From contig JALLLS010000001.1 of the NCBI GenBank assembly GCA_025094145.1, forward strand, positions 806,001 to 870,000: a stretch of 64,000 nucleotides of DNA. Reading direction: 5' to 3'. Positions within the stretch are counted from its first letter, which is position 1. Each line of letters opens with the position of its first letter. This stretch comes from Spinellus fusiger. Its lineage: Eukaryota; Mucoromycota; Mucoromycetes; Mucorales; Phycomycetaceae. Made by a program: the position numbers and the translations under genes. A model generated the notes under the pieces. The model was given only the letters and a program-made list of their open reading frames with translations. It did no database searches and had not been told where the DNA came from. Below, piece by piece: positions 10,541 through 20,510 of this stretch.

Positions 10541-10839
10541 TCCAATATACTGTGTTGGCCTAATACTATTGAGAAAGAAAAGAGCTTTATACAATGGAAA
10601 TAAGTCTCTCTTTTTCCCTTTTATCACCATGCTTCCAAACAAATATATTAAATAATAAATTCAATGAGGGTGACTGCGCATTATCAATCAACCAATCAAT
10701 TAGCCGGATTCACCCTTCTTAAAAAGTGATTTTTCAGTAATTATATAATAATATCTATTAATGACAAAATCCAATAAGATACACTTCATTATCACTTTTT
10801 AGGTAGTTTACCTGTACCATGGGCTTCCGTCAGTTAGTC
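10541..10839. repeat. Dispersed repeat segment shared with 57395-57510
   Basis: The stretch 10740-10850, read on the minus strand (starting AGCCTCGGTTGACTAACTGA, including CTAAAAAGTGATA and TGGATTTTGTCAT), matches 57405-57505 on the plus strand at roughly 75-80%. It lies directly downstream of Fanzor relic F2, so it is probably the 3' non-coding part of that element. Confidence 0.55.
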
Positions 10840-11420
10840 AACCGAGGCTCCAGAGATAAATGGGGAGGAGAAGGATGAGGATGAACCAGAAGGCTTGGAC
10901 CTTTTCTTGGTTCTAGGTGTATCTTTGGAGTCATGCTTTCTTTTGTTCTATCTACAAAAGCGCTCTGGGCGGGTACCATTTTCCCTTTGAGACATTAGAA
11001 TATGTCTAAAGTTCAATGTAGCAGCTAGATCACGATTCCCAAAGCCTCAATGTCTTGTCTTTCATACAATTTTGGTTTGAACACCTTTGATTTTAAGTTG
11101 ATATGAACCCAAAAATCAAACTTTTCGCCCGTGTAGCTTTTGTTTTTCAAGATAGGGTGGTTGAGTATCTTAGTATCTATCGTAATGTGAGAGGGAATGA
11201 AGCTTCTACAAAGTGGGAAGCAACTAAAGGATTTCTTTCTATTCTCTTCACATAGTTGGGCCAGCTTAGCAAATGCGTACATGTGCTTGGTTGGATTGGC
11301 TTTAACATCATAATAGATGGAGTTTTTAGCAAATCTATAACTGGGAGGATAGCAGGCTAGCAGTTCTTGTATTTGGCTACTGGCCTTTTTGTTTCAATTC
11401 TTTAGTTTAAAAAGACCTTT
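10840..11420 (-). pseudogene. Fanzor relic F2
   Basis: The minus strand reads LLACYPPSYRFAKNSIYYDV, then MYAFAKLAQLCEENRKK, FSCFPLCRSFIPSHITIDTK, NLKSKVFKPKLYERQD, and, after a -1 shift at about 11030, FGNRDLAATLNFRHILMSQR with a basic Ser-rich tail. The FPLRRSFIPxxITIDTK-like block is the characteristic mid-protein motif of Fanzor1 proteins, and NRDxAATLNFRHI is the RuvC-III block, also present in the copy at 52113-52412. The zinc-finger segment and RuvC-I/II are missing: the mid block is joined almost directly to the C-terminal block, so there is a large internal deletion. Inactive. Confidence 0.75.
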
Positions 11421-11639
11421 TCGTTGCTGACATAAGCAATAACATAGATGCTAGAAAAAATAAGAGTTTTTTATGCTATGCTTTTATCTTTTCATAATAC
11501 AAAACTATCTAATAACATGAGTGTGTTATTAGGTAGTACTATATATGTTATGAACTAATTTTTATTTATTAGTCTTATTATTGAATACAGTTTTGTTGAT
11601 TTCACTTAAATCCTATGGAATATATTGTCTTTGAGTTTT

Positions 11640-11710
11640 TATGCCAAAGGTATACGGAATAGTGAAACATACAGCTGAACTCTGTTGTTGATTGTCTCAT
11701 ACTTTTCTTT
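11640..11710 (+). repeat. Second copy of a coding-like repeat (compare 412-500)
   Basis: The block CCAAAGGTATACGGAATAGT matches CCAAAGGTATACGGAACAGT near 413 and stays similar for about 60 bases. In both places the frame reads PKVYG(I/T)V. Identity of the parent element unknown. Confidence 0.5.
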
Positions 11711-11954
11711 TCTACATTTCTTCTACAGTCCCATACAATAAACGAGTGGATGGCAAATTCATTTTCTTATTCTTATTCTTATTCTTATTTATTTATTTAT
11801 TTTGAAAAATAAAAGTCATATCTATCAGTCAAAGATGTTTATAATAAAAGGTTCATAGAATGACATAATATTTATAGTTGTTCTTTAAAGGACTGTCTAC
11901 ATTTTTATCATAAAGATAGTGTTTAGTACTCTGCAGCAAAGCCTTTATCTTTAA

Positions 11955-12762
11955 TCATAGGGGTGCACCGTCTTCTTGGAAGAGCATGGTCTTATTGAGG
12001 TTCTCTTGCAATTTTTGGAACCAGAGAGGAAAGTATTTAGTAATTACATTGACATACTTGTCTTGATCGATTGATCTCTTCAAGAGTACAAAAGGTCCTA
12101 CACTCCCGCGCCAAAAAGCAACCCCAAACCATGACTGAATCCTTGCCATCCTTGTATTTTTATTGTGTATACTATTTCTCATACCTTTCACTTATCTTCC
12201 TGATCGCTCTAGTCCCTTAATCATTGCCCACAACTGTAAAACAAGGTTCATCATACCAAACGAAGTCACTCCACCTCACCACTGGCCAATCAACCTTGTT
12301 TTTACACTATTCCAATTGTCTTTGCTTGTGAGTAAATGTCATACCATGTTTTCTTGATATTGAGCATGAAAAAAACCCAAGTTTATTCATGTATTTTAGA
12401 AATGTACTACGGCAAATATCCACACATACATCATTCATATTATTCAAATAAAATGCAATTGTTTGTATAGTGTTTCTACAAATAGACAAAACGATGGCCA
12501 GTTTTGAAGTAGATGACACCTTTTCAGGTCTTCCTGTACACATTTTAGGTTGTGTTGTGCCTTTGTTTTTATACAATAGGACGATCCTGTCTATTGTGTT
12601 CTTTGGGATATTAATCTCATCAGCAATCTCTTGATAAGCAGCATGTCTTTTCCATTGTCCTATGATTTGACTCCTAATAAAAATATCATGTTCTTTTCTT
12701 TTAATAGGACTATCTTTATGTTCTTGGCTAAGAGTTGGCTGATTTTCATTGCTTGGAGTCAT
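11955..12762 (-). pseudogene. Tc1-type transposase, C-terminus missing
   Basis: The minus strand starts MTPSNENQPTLSQEHKD at 12762. It has a helix-turn-helix region (YQEIADEINIPKNTIDRIV), a GRP linker (TGRPEKVSS), the second HTH (STFLKYMNKLGF), and after a frameshift near 12300 the catalytic part: WSDFVWYDEP (first Asp degraded), SVMVWGCFL, and FQEDGAP (second Asp), where it stops at 11955. The PxLNPIE block with the catalytic Glu is absent. Non-functional. Confidence 0.75.
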
Positions 12763-13019
12763 TGTTTGAATAAGTTGTAAAATAAAAGACTTCTATTTTA
12801 TTGTTGAAGAATAAAAAATAAAAAAATAAAATGGTTTGCCATCTACTTATTTATTGCATGGGACTGTACTGTATGCTATTTCTTGGTACAGCTCAAAGTA
12901 CTTTATTTCATTTTTGGGGTGTTAGTACTATTCACGCACTGGGCATGTTAGCCACCCTGAGAACTTGTATGTTTTTCACAGAGATGATACAGCACCCGGG
13001 GAAAAAAAAGATCCAGACT

Positions 13020-13920
13020 CGTTGCTTAAAACTATTGGCCGCCCAAAGATCATTGAACCTGAAAGAGAGCTGACAGAGGCAACATAGGGCTTGGTAGTCG
13101 ACTTTTTCTAAAAGCAACCTACTGTCACAGTTGACCAACTCATGGACCAGCTGTTTGCAAGCTTTGACGATTTGCCAATCTCAGAAAGGCCGTTCTACCG
13201 TCACTTGGTTGGCTTGTGGATTCTCACCCTTAAGAAGATCTAATCGGAGCCAGTAGAGCGAAACACTCCAGAAAAGAATTCAAGCAAGAAAGGAGTGGGT
13301 TGAAAAACTGAAAGATATAGGCGCTGACTACATGAGAAACTGTGTGTTCATCAATGAAGCAGGCTTTAATGCAAAATTGTGAAGGACACAAGGATGGGCA
13401 TCAAAAGAAAATTCAGCTATTGTCAAAGTGCTTGCAGCAAGAGCTAGCTCAGTCTCTATTCTGGGTGCGATTCGGTTAAGGGCTTGATCACTGTCTGTTT
13501 GAGAAAGTCTATACTATCTTCAAAGAAAAGAAAGCTATCAGGAGGAGCAAAGTATCAAACAAAGGTTATAGTCACTAATCATTATGTACACCTCATCAAC
13601 AACATTCTTGACGAGATGGATAAGTTTCCTGAGATGAAAGGGCATTATCTGATAATGAGCAATACATCTATACACACCTAAATTATTCATAGAGCCTATT
13701 GAGATATACCGCCACAACTGCATCTACTTGCCATCATACTCTCCAGAACTCAATCCAATCGAGCAGTTATGGTCAATCGTTAAAAGTGGTGTAAAAAGAG
13801 AGTTTATATTTAAGAAAGATACAATGCCACAGATTATAACAGATTATAGCAGATTATATCAATAAAGTCTTGCTAATGTCTTTCGAGAGCTTTGATGATT
13901 GCCTGGCCGTTCACCTTATT
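13020..13920 (+). pseudogene. mariner/IS630 (DDE_3) transposase relic
   Basis: Pieces in order: GRPKIIEPERELTEAT, VDQLMDQLFASFDDLPIS, a block equivalent to DYMRNCVFINEAGFNAKL (first catalytic region; Asp replaced by Asn), NHYVHLINNILDEMDKFPEM, YLIMSNTSIHT (second Asp replaced), and YLPSYSPELNPIEQLWSIV (catalytic Glu intact). Several frameshifts separate them. Same superfamily as the copy at 57903-59145. Confidence 0.7.
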
Positions 13921-14274
13921 TAATAAACAAATATATGCAATACACACTTTTATTCTTTTCTCAAATGTGCGACATTATTTTGGCAAAAGTTGTATATAGT
14001 ATAATGTTGAGTAAAGGTAGATGTTGAATGTTTATAGATCTCTTGTATGAGTAACTAAAAATTCAAATAACTCACGTAGATCAATGAGAAATGAGAAAAA
14101 TAATTAGCAAATACGAGATATAATATTTGAATAATATTTGATATACTAGAGTGAGCATCTACAGACATGGTTTAAGCCAATTACGTGATATACTGAACAG
14201 GATGGAAACCCAAAGCAAAACTAATACAGGACAAAAAGAAAGAATAAGGTCTTAAGAATTACAGGCGTATACTA

Positions 14275-15640
14275 CAGTGTCACGACAAAAATCTAAAATA
14301 TTTTTTACATTCCAATATGATTCTTGTTTATGGAAATACTCATTCTTTGTCATAAAAACACACATTAAACACACAGTAGAGACTTGAAAATTGGATGAAG
14401 TATATAGAAGGTCATCAAGATAATATATACAGATTTATTAGGTGGAAACCCTTAGTATTTGGTGTTTCCACCCTTGGCCTTAATAACAGTCCTACATCTC
14501 CGATGCATGCTGTCGATGAGGGCGTTGGTGACAGTCTTGGGTATTTTTTCCCACTCTTGCACCAGAAGAGCCTTCAGATCCTGGAGGGTGCTCCTTGGGG
14601 TCATCTTCTTTCTTACTGCTCTGTCGAGCTCCTCCCAAAGATGCTCAATTGGGTCCAGGTCAGGGCTTTGAGAGGGCCACCCCTCCATAGTGACTATGCC
14701 CCTCTCATCCTTCCATTTCCTAGTCTCCTTACTAGTATGGCACCTAGCATTGTCCTCTTGAAGAACATAGCCTACCACTGGATTCAGTGCCTTAAGACGA
14801 GCCAGCTCGGGGCAATAGGCCGTTTCTAAAATACTGGTGTATTTGGCACTATTGATGGATCCCTCCACCACAGCAAGTCTACCAACACTTTCACCAGAAA
14901 AGGAACCCCACACCATCACCCCACCACCACCAAACTTCATGGTAGGCTTCAAATTCTTTGGGAGCAGTCCCTCCTTCTTTCTGTGCACTACTCTGTTGCA
15001 GTGATTGTTGCTCATTAGCTGGTACTTGGACTCATCGGACCAGATGACCGTTCTCCAGTCTTCATCTGTCCAATGAAGGTAGGTCTTAGTCCAAGTAAGC
15101 CTCAACTTCTTGTGTTTAATGCTGAGAGAAGGTTTCTTAACCACCCTGAAAGAAGAGAGGCCAATCCTCTTTATCATTTCTCTAAAAGTGCTCATGCACA
15201 CTTTGGTGGTCATCTGCTTGTAAAGTTGATCTATTGTCTGAAATGAATCCCTTTCCATCTCGTATACAAACTCTTTCTCGTCCTTCTAAGTCAGAACAGA
15301 CTTGCGCCCAGAGCTCTTCCCTGCTTTGAAACAGCCAGTTTCTCTGTACTTCTTCACGATAAGGCTGACAGTGGAATTACTGATGCCAAACATGGCTGCA
15401 ATCTTCACTTGGCTGGTGCCATTTTGGGTGGCCTCTTGAACAATGAGTTGACGAGTAAAGCTGTTGATATTTTTCTTTCTGTTTTCAAAAGGCTTGGTGG
15501 TTTGTTCAGTGGTGTTAGACATAGTAGATGATATAGCGGAAAAAGAAGAAATGAGGAATAAGTAAAAAAAATAGATTTTTTTTTTTAGCAAAATTAGAGT
15601 CGGAAAATGAAAAATATTTTAGATTTTTGTCGTGACACTG
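14275..15640 (-). mobile_element. Nearly intact Tc1-type element
   Basis: Ends are CAGTGTCACGACAAAAATCT at the left and its inverse at the right, matching for about 30 bases, with TA duplications at 14273-14274 and 15641-15642. Length 1366 bases, normal for Tc1. It holds a single transposase gene on the minus strand broken by one stop codon, so it is a young insertion. It sits inside the older mariner element. Confidence 0.9.
14452..15522 (-). pseudogene. Tc1 transposase with one premature stop
   Basis: From the ATG at 15522 (MSNTTEQTTKPFENRKK) the reading frame runs to 14452 with a single in-frame TAG at 15286-15288, giving about 356 codons, the usual Tc1 length. Domains: paired-like HTH (QVKIAAMFGISNSTVSLIVKKY), GRK linker, second HTH (MSTFREMIKRIGLSSFR), catalytic core with WSDES (first Asp), KFGGGGVMVWGSFSG, LQEDNARCHTS (second Asp) and SPDLDPIEHLWEEL (Glu, about 35 residues after the second Asp). 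It cuts and pastes DNA at TA. A longer start at 15591 is in frame but adds only a hydrophobic leader and is unlikely. The stop makes it inactive unless read through. Confidence 0.9.
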
Positions 15641-16231
15641 TATTATCTACACCGAGCCACGTCTACTCGAGACTTTAAGGTAGAGCCATCAGCTAGTAGC
15701 TTGCTCATTGAGGCTGCTGATAGGTGTGTTGAGCGGGAACGCCAACGCCGCCATAGAGTGCAAAGACTCCTGCAGCAACAGACGCTGTATCCTCACTTCT
15801 CATCCGATCTCTCCTCTACCACCCATTCTTAACCCGTTTAGCAAAGCCAGAAGCTGCTAGTGTAGTTGTTGTATTTGTGTCCTCAGGATTGTCCGAGTTG
15901 CTCTAAGTATCCCTCGTTAGATTTCGAATCGCCACAGGATGACGGTTATCTTTTTGGTGTCCTGGTTTCCTTGCTGACTTTATGGCCTTTTGGATGTCTA
16001 TTCATAATTCTCATTTTACCATCATTTCTCATTTTTCATCATTTTTCCCTCATCTGAGGTTTTGTATTTCTCGGTCCTTCTGTTTCCCATTCATTTGCAT
16101 TCTTTTTTTCACTTTCGTATTTGAAGTGTTTTAATGTTTATTCTATTTTTTCAAAAGTTCTCATAGGGTGGCTAACATGCCCAATGCGCGAATAGCAATC
16201 AACACCCACAAATAAAAAATACTTTGAACTG
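15641..16231 (+). repeat. Segment shared with 39950-40506
   Basis: About 560 bases are alike between the two places (estimated 80%). They share a frame rich in Arg/Gln (RCVERERQRRHRVQRLLQQQ), a run with CTCCTCTACCACCCATTCTTAACCCG, and the terminal motif GGGTGGCTAACATGCCCAATG ending in CTTTGAACTG then TA. The frame soon hits stops in both copies. It is the right part of the mariner-like element; the coding-like bit may be captured host sequence. Confidence 0.6.
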
Positions 16232-16240
16232 TATTATCTA

Positions 16241-18455
16241 CACACCAGGAGATTTTTCTGGCCTTTAAGCGATGATATCTTCGCCTTTTAAAACTGAAAA
16301 TTCTTGCTTTTTATGGAACTGCATTTAAAACGAAAGGTTTGTGGATATCAAAAATAATATTTCCTTTTGTGGATACCTCAATATCAAATTGTATTATCAG
16401 TAAAATATATTGTTTATGGATAAAATTATTGATGGATAAAATTGTTTATTGTAATACTGTAGCTAATAACATACTATTACTATAGCCACTGCTGTTCTAG
16501 GCGTATTCCCTCATAGCAATAGAATCCACAACCTAAAATCCATGTGCTTTATCCTTGGGAGATAGATAACTGTGCTCAAGAGTATACCTTAGAGACCCTA
16601 GACAGTATAGAAGACCACCTTAGACTGACTTGAAAGGAATCTTTACTTGCCTAATAACAATACAATGAGTGTCTTGTGGAATACATTGAGCTCAAGCCCA
16701 GATGAAGGCACTGCTTACCTTTTTATCTCAAGAATAGTCCCTGGTAGTGTTTATCACTTCCTTCTATTGTTTCGCTTTGTTAATAATGGCACATTACCTT
16801 GCTCAGTTATGCTCATATTGACAAGTACTTGGGTGTTAAGTTGTATGGACAGTGTGCAAAATAACAAAAGGAGGGGAATATTAAAACAAATAATAATGCT
16901 TTATCTATTATTTTAGTGATGTATAAACTAGCCTCTACTCATAAAATTCATAATTCAAACAATTCACACTCGATTTGCCTTGGGCTTAAAGGACATTATT
17001 AGACATAATACTTAGTTATCATTAAGTACTATTGTTAATACCAGTTACAATGAGATGGTTGTTGAAGTGATTATGACTATTGAGTCAATATTTATACTAC
17101 TTTTCTATTTCTTTGTTTTTTTTACTATGAATTTACTGAGATGTTATTATCGTATAGCTTTGATCCTTATAGCTTAAAAAGATATATATAAAAGTAGCCT
17201 CAAAATCTATACTATGTAACTTTGTAAAATATATCCTTTATTCTGTAGTAAAGGGCACTGTGGTTATCAATAGGACCACTAGAGAGATAAATGTATAGAT
17301 ATTGGGTCTCTATCAGGGACAAAGAAATAGAGTATTAGTACAAAGGCTGGTCTAGGGAAATCAAAGAGGGTATATGAACAGGAACACAACACACGATCTG
17401 ATTACAACGGGTAACTAGGCAACTGTTCTTTAAGCAATCCTCTTCTTTCTAGAATGTTGTTGTAGTCTGCATTACTTTGGTAGTTCTGATTAAGCAAATG
17501 ACTTGTGAAGTTTCGTTTTATTCTCTTCTGTTCGGATATAAATACCTGCTAATTACACTGTCTGTTTTTCTCCATATCTTCTACTCTCTTTATTTTGTTT
17601 GCCTTTGTCTGGCATATAAACCAACAGTTGTGATCTGGTGAGTGTCTGTGTATGTTTATTGTGTCTTACATGTTGGTCAGTTTCTATTGTATATTTTTTT
17701 ACTATAGTAAACCCAGTGAATCCATTACAAAGGCAAGAAGGTGCCAGTGCAAGGGTAATACGACACACACCTAGATTACGTTGATAGATCTTGAACTCAT
17801 TATTTTTACTGTTTTATTAGTGAGAAGGGGTTTTGGCGCCCAAAAAGATTTGAATACGATCCTACCAAGCTGCCAGTCATTGCCTATGGCACAGGAATAA
17901 AGGTAAAATATGCTGCCAAATTTAAAGGCCATCGTGTTGGTTTGACAAGAATATTATATCAATCATTGAAAAATGAGACAAAAAGATGGAGATCTTCTTA
18001 TGGTTGATGTTGATAAATTTCGAAAATCGAGAGTAAACCTGATTGACCTCTTACCCAATATAAAAAGCTCTTCTAACAGTTACTCTTATTTTTGTTCTCA
18101 AGATCTACCACACTTATAACACAGACAGCCTCACTGAGGTATTAGTAAATTTCAACAATATCCACGCTTGCCAAAGTTGCGGAATTGTTTGGAACAGAGA
18201 TGTGAATGCATCAAAGGGTATATATACAGTCACATAAGAATAGATATTCTTATTCGTATTCATATTATATATTGCCACATCGAAAGTGGTTTCCTTCGGG
18301 ATTCAGATATTTACAGGTAAATTTACATAATAATCTTTATTTAAGAACTAACATGAATACATTTCACTTTATTTTCACACCTTTTCAAATCTGTCATTTC
18401 TTAAACAATTGTATTTCGACTATTTCCTTTTATATCCTAAAGACCTCTTGGTGTG
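16241..18455. mobile_element. TIR element copy B (Fanzor-host family)
   Basis: Starts CACACCAGGAGATTTTT after TA at 16239-16240 and ends GTGTG before TA at 18456-18457 (inverse CACACCAAGAGGTCTTT). The left about 860 bases match copy A through the GTCAATA motif near 17090, and the first about 580 bases also match copy C. It contains a Fanzor relic on the plus strand at 17821-18228. It is about 0.9 kb longer than copies A and C; the extra part near 17240-17770 looks like a separate insertion, possibly a solo LTR with a TATAAATA motif at 17537. Confidence 0.7.
17821..18228 (+). pseudogene. Fanzor relic F3, a different subtype
   Basis: Plus-strand pieces: WRPKRFEYDPTKLPVIAYGT, KFKGHRVGLTRILYQSLK, then in another frame GDLLMVDVDKFRKSRV (RuvC-II/zinc-finger approach, where active copies have a TSKxC motif), then ACQSCGIVWNRDVNASKGI (second zinc-finger CxxC and the RuvC-III Asp). 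This CxxCxxxWNRDVNASKxI ending is a classic TnpB/Fanzor signature. It differs clearly from the NRDMAATLNFRHV type in F1, F2 and F4, so it is another lineage. Frameshifts and stops make it inactive; the N-terminal half is absent or unrecognisable. Confidence 0.7.
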
Positions 18456-18535
18456 TAGCACAGTTCAGCTTATATCACTACTACATGAATCGACTCAAAC
18501 TCAGTAGATACTAAAAAGTATAATAAAATCATTGT

Positions 18536-19141
18536 TTACACTTCCTCTGTAAGCTTCTCCACAGTCTTACGAGTGTGATATCCCTTCTTCTCCAAGAATC
18601 GTGTTAGTGTCCTAACACAGACCTTGTTTTTTACTTTCTGACAGAGTTCTTTCTTTGTTTGCTTTGGTTCTCGTGCTATCTCTCTAAGAATAGTACGGCC
18701 ATCCCTTCCTCTAATTATCTCTGGTCTTCCAGTAATAGGTGCATTTTCAATAGTGCCCCTCTGACGAAAACGCTTGACAATTTTGCCAATGGTAGAGGGA
18801 TCCATATTCAGCATTCTTCCAATCTCGGCATGCGTCTGGTTATTGGCGATAGACTCGTGAACAATGATTGCGCGGGTCTGAAGGTCAGTGATTTTATGTT
18901 TCATTTCTGCAGTCCTAATATAGGGGCGAATTACTTCTTCTATAGTAGGCATAACCATTGCTTCTGGTGGAAAGGGCGTAGAAAGTCCTACTGGTGGAGT
19001 AGACATAGGAAGTTCCATTGGCTCAGAAGATATATGAATTGCTTCTGGTGGAGAAGATATAGGAAGCCCCACCAATTTAGAAGATGTTGAAATCCCTACC
19101 GACTTAGAAGACATTGGAATTACTTCTGATGAGGAAGACAT
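18536..19141 (-). pseudogene. N-terminal half of a Tc1-like transposase
   Basis: A clean open frame of about 200 codons from ATG 19141 to the stop at 18536. It starts with a Ser/Pro/Met-rich low-complexity region with repeated SSP/SxPPEA units. It then has a helix-turn-helix (QTHAEIGRMLNMDPSTIGKIV), an RQRGTIENAPITGRP linker and a second HTH (CVRTLTRFLEKKGYHTRKT). It stops just where the catalytic domain should begin; about 80 bases further left lies the end of TIR element B. So it is a bipartite DNA-binding domain without a DDE core: a truncated transposase, or conceivably a DNA-binding repressor form. Confidence 0.7.
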
Positions 19142-19265
19142 AAGTGTTGAATAGTGTAGTAAAAATAACAATAGCAATAGTCTGTAAACATTTATTAAAA
19201 TATCAGTCCCTAATTAAAACTCCGACAATACTTTAGGGTGTTTGGTTTTATGTAATGAAATATGC

Positions 19266-20510
19266 ATGGCTCTTCCCAATAAAACTCCGGAAGGCACCCC
19301 TAAGCGATCACCATCGCCTACTACAACCACCACCACACCAACCACCAGGATTCCACCTATATCCTATGCCAGGGCTGCTCAAAAAATTATCCCTACCACC
19401 TTCACTTCTGTGCGCACAGAGGTAGTCATTTCAGAGAAGGACCCACTTGCACTCCCGCGTCAATGGCAGTTAGGCACCACTGCCCATTCAGTCTTTTATT
19501 CTGTGCCCACCAAAGACACTGTCTTCAGAAGACAGTTCTGGAACGTTCTTCTTGCCTTTTTCCCCCGAGGAACTAACAGAGGTGTTAGTTCACAGGTGAA
19601 GGGTGGCAAAGAAACGGTCAAAGTCCACCTTCCTGACCAAGCTGCGTGCAAACACGCCACTTCCTCTCCCCTCTTTATTCATGGTTCTTCTGTATCTGCC
19701 TCCCCCGCTGTGTCTGCCGAGGACAAGCTCCTGCGGGTAAATATCAACAAGACGCCTTTCGATGCCTATGTTGATATCGAGTCCAACCTTCGCTCCTGTC
19801 TTTCTTCTTTTGGCGTGGTCCAAGAGATTGTACTATAGGAAGAAGATGGCCTTTTCCGTGGTGCTGGCTATGTCTACATAGCTAGACCACCCAACACTGA
19901 AAAGACCCTGCTCCCCCTTCAGCACCGCATCCCCTACAATGCCACCACCACCATCCTGTCCACATGGAACCGCATGGGTATCCACTGCAGATATTGCAAA
20001 GAAATGGGCCATGACGTGGATAACTGCCCTGTGCGTCCCAAAGAGGGTCGTAACTGCTACTCGTGTGGAGAGAAAGGGCACCTACAGAGCAAGTGCACGA
20101 GAGTGCCTGCTGCTGAGGCACTCCCCAACACCCGCCAACGCAAGATGGCTCAGAAACCCGAGATTCCCTTGTCCCCATCCCTGTCCACCAACATCCCTGC
20201 AACAGTACCCAACACTACAGCCACAGTCAAGCCTGTTAATGCAGAGAAAACACAGAAGACTCTGGTGAAGACACCACCACCACCAACATTTCCTAACCCA
20301 CCCAACACCTACTACACCACCCCGGCCACCAACAATGTTCCTCTGCTGTCCCAACAACTTGTGTTTGAAGGGTACGAGCATGTGGATACTTCGAACCAAG
20401 AAGAGTTCTATGTGGACCCTCATGCTGATAATAATGAAGAGAAAGAAGAGGACTCGGACCTTGAGATAGGAGATGAAGATGAAGAGGAGACCCCACCACT
20501 TTCTTTATGA
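19266..20510 (+). pseudogene. LINE copy 1 ORF1 (gag-like RNA-binding protein), one stop
   Basis: One frame from ATG 19266 to TGA 20508-20510 with a single in-frame TAG at 19836-19838. The N-terminus is Thr/Pro-rich; the middle resembles an RRM-like ORF1 core; then come two CCHC zinc knuckles, CRYCKEMGHDVDNC and CYSCGEKGHLQSKC; and an acidic C-terminus. ORF1 proteins package LINE RNA. The stop lies upstream of the zinc knuckles, so only a truncated product is expected without readthrough. The ORF1 stop overlaps the ORF2 start as ATGA. Confidence 0.85.

Larger units (their letters stand above)
12889..16231 (+). mobile_element. Decayed mariner/IS630-type element with a nested Tc1
   Basis: The left end at 12889 (CAGCTCAAAGTACTTT after TA) and the right end at 16231 (…AGTACTTTGAACTG-like then TA) form imperfect inverted repeats of about 75 bases; both contain GGGCATGTTAGCCACCCT or its complement. 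The interior carries a plus-strand IS630/DDE_3-type transposase relic from about 13020 to 13920. A younger Tc1 element (14275-15640) interrupts the right part. Without that insertion the element would be about 1.98 kb. Confidence 0.6.
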
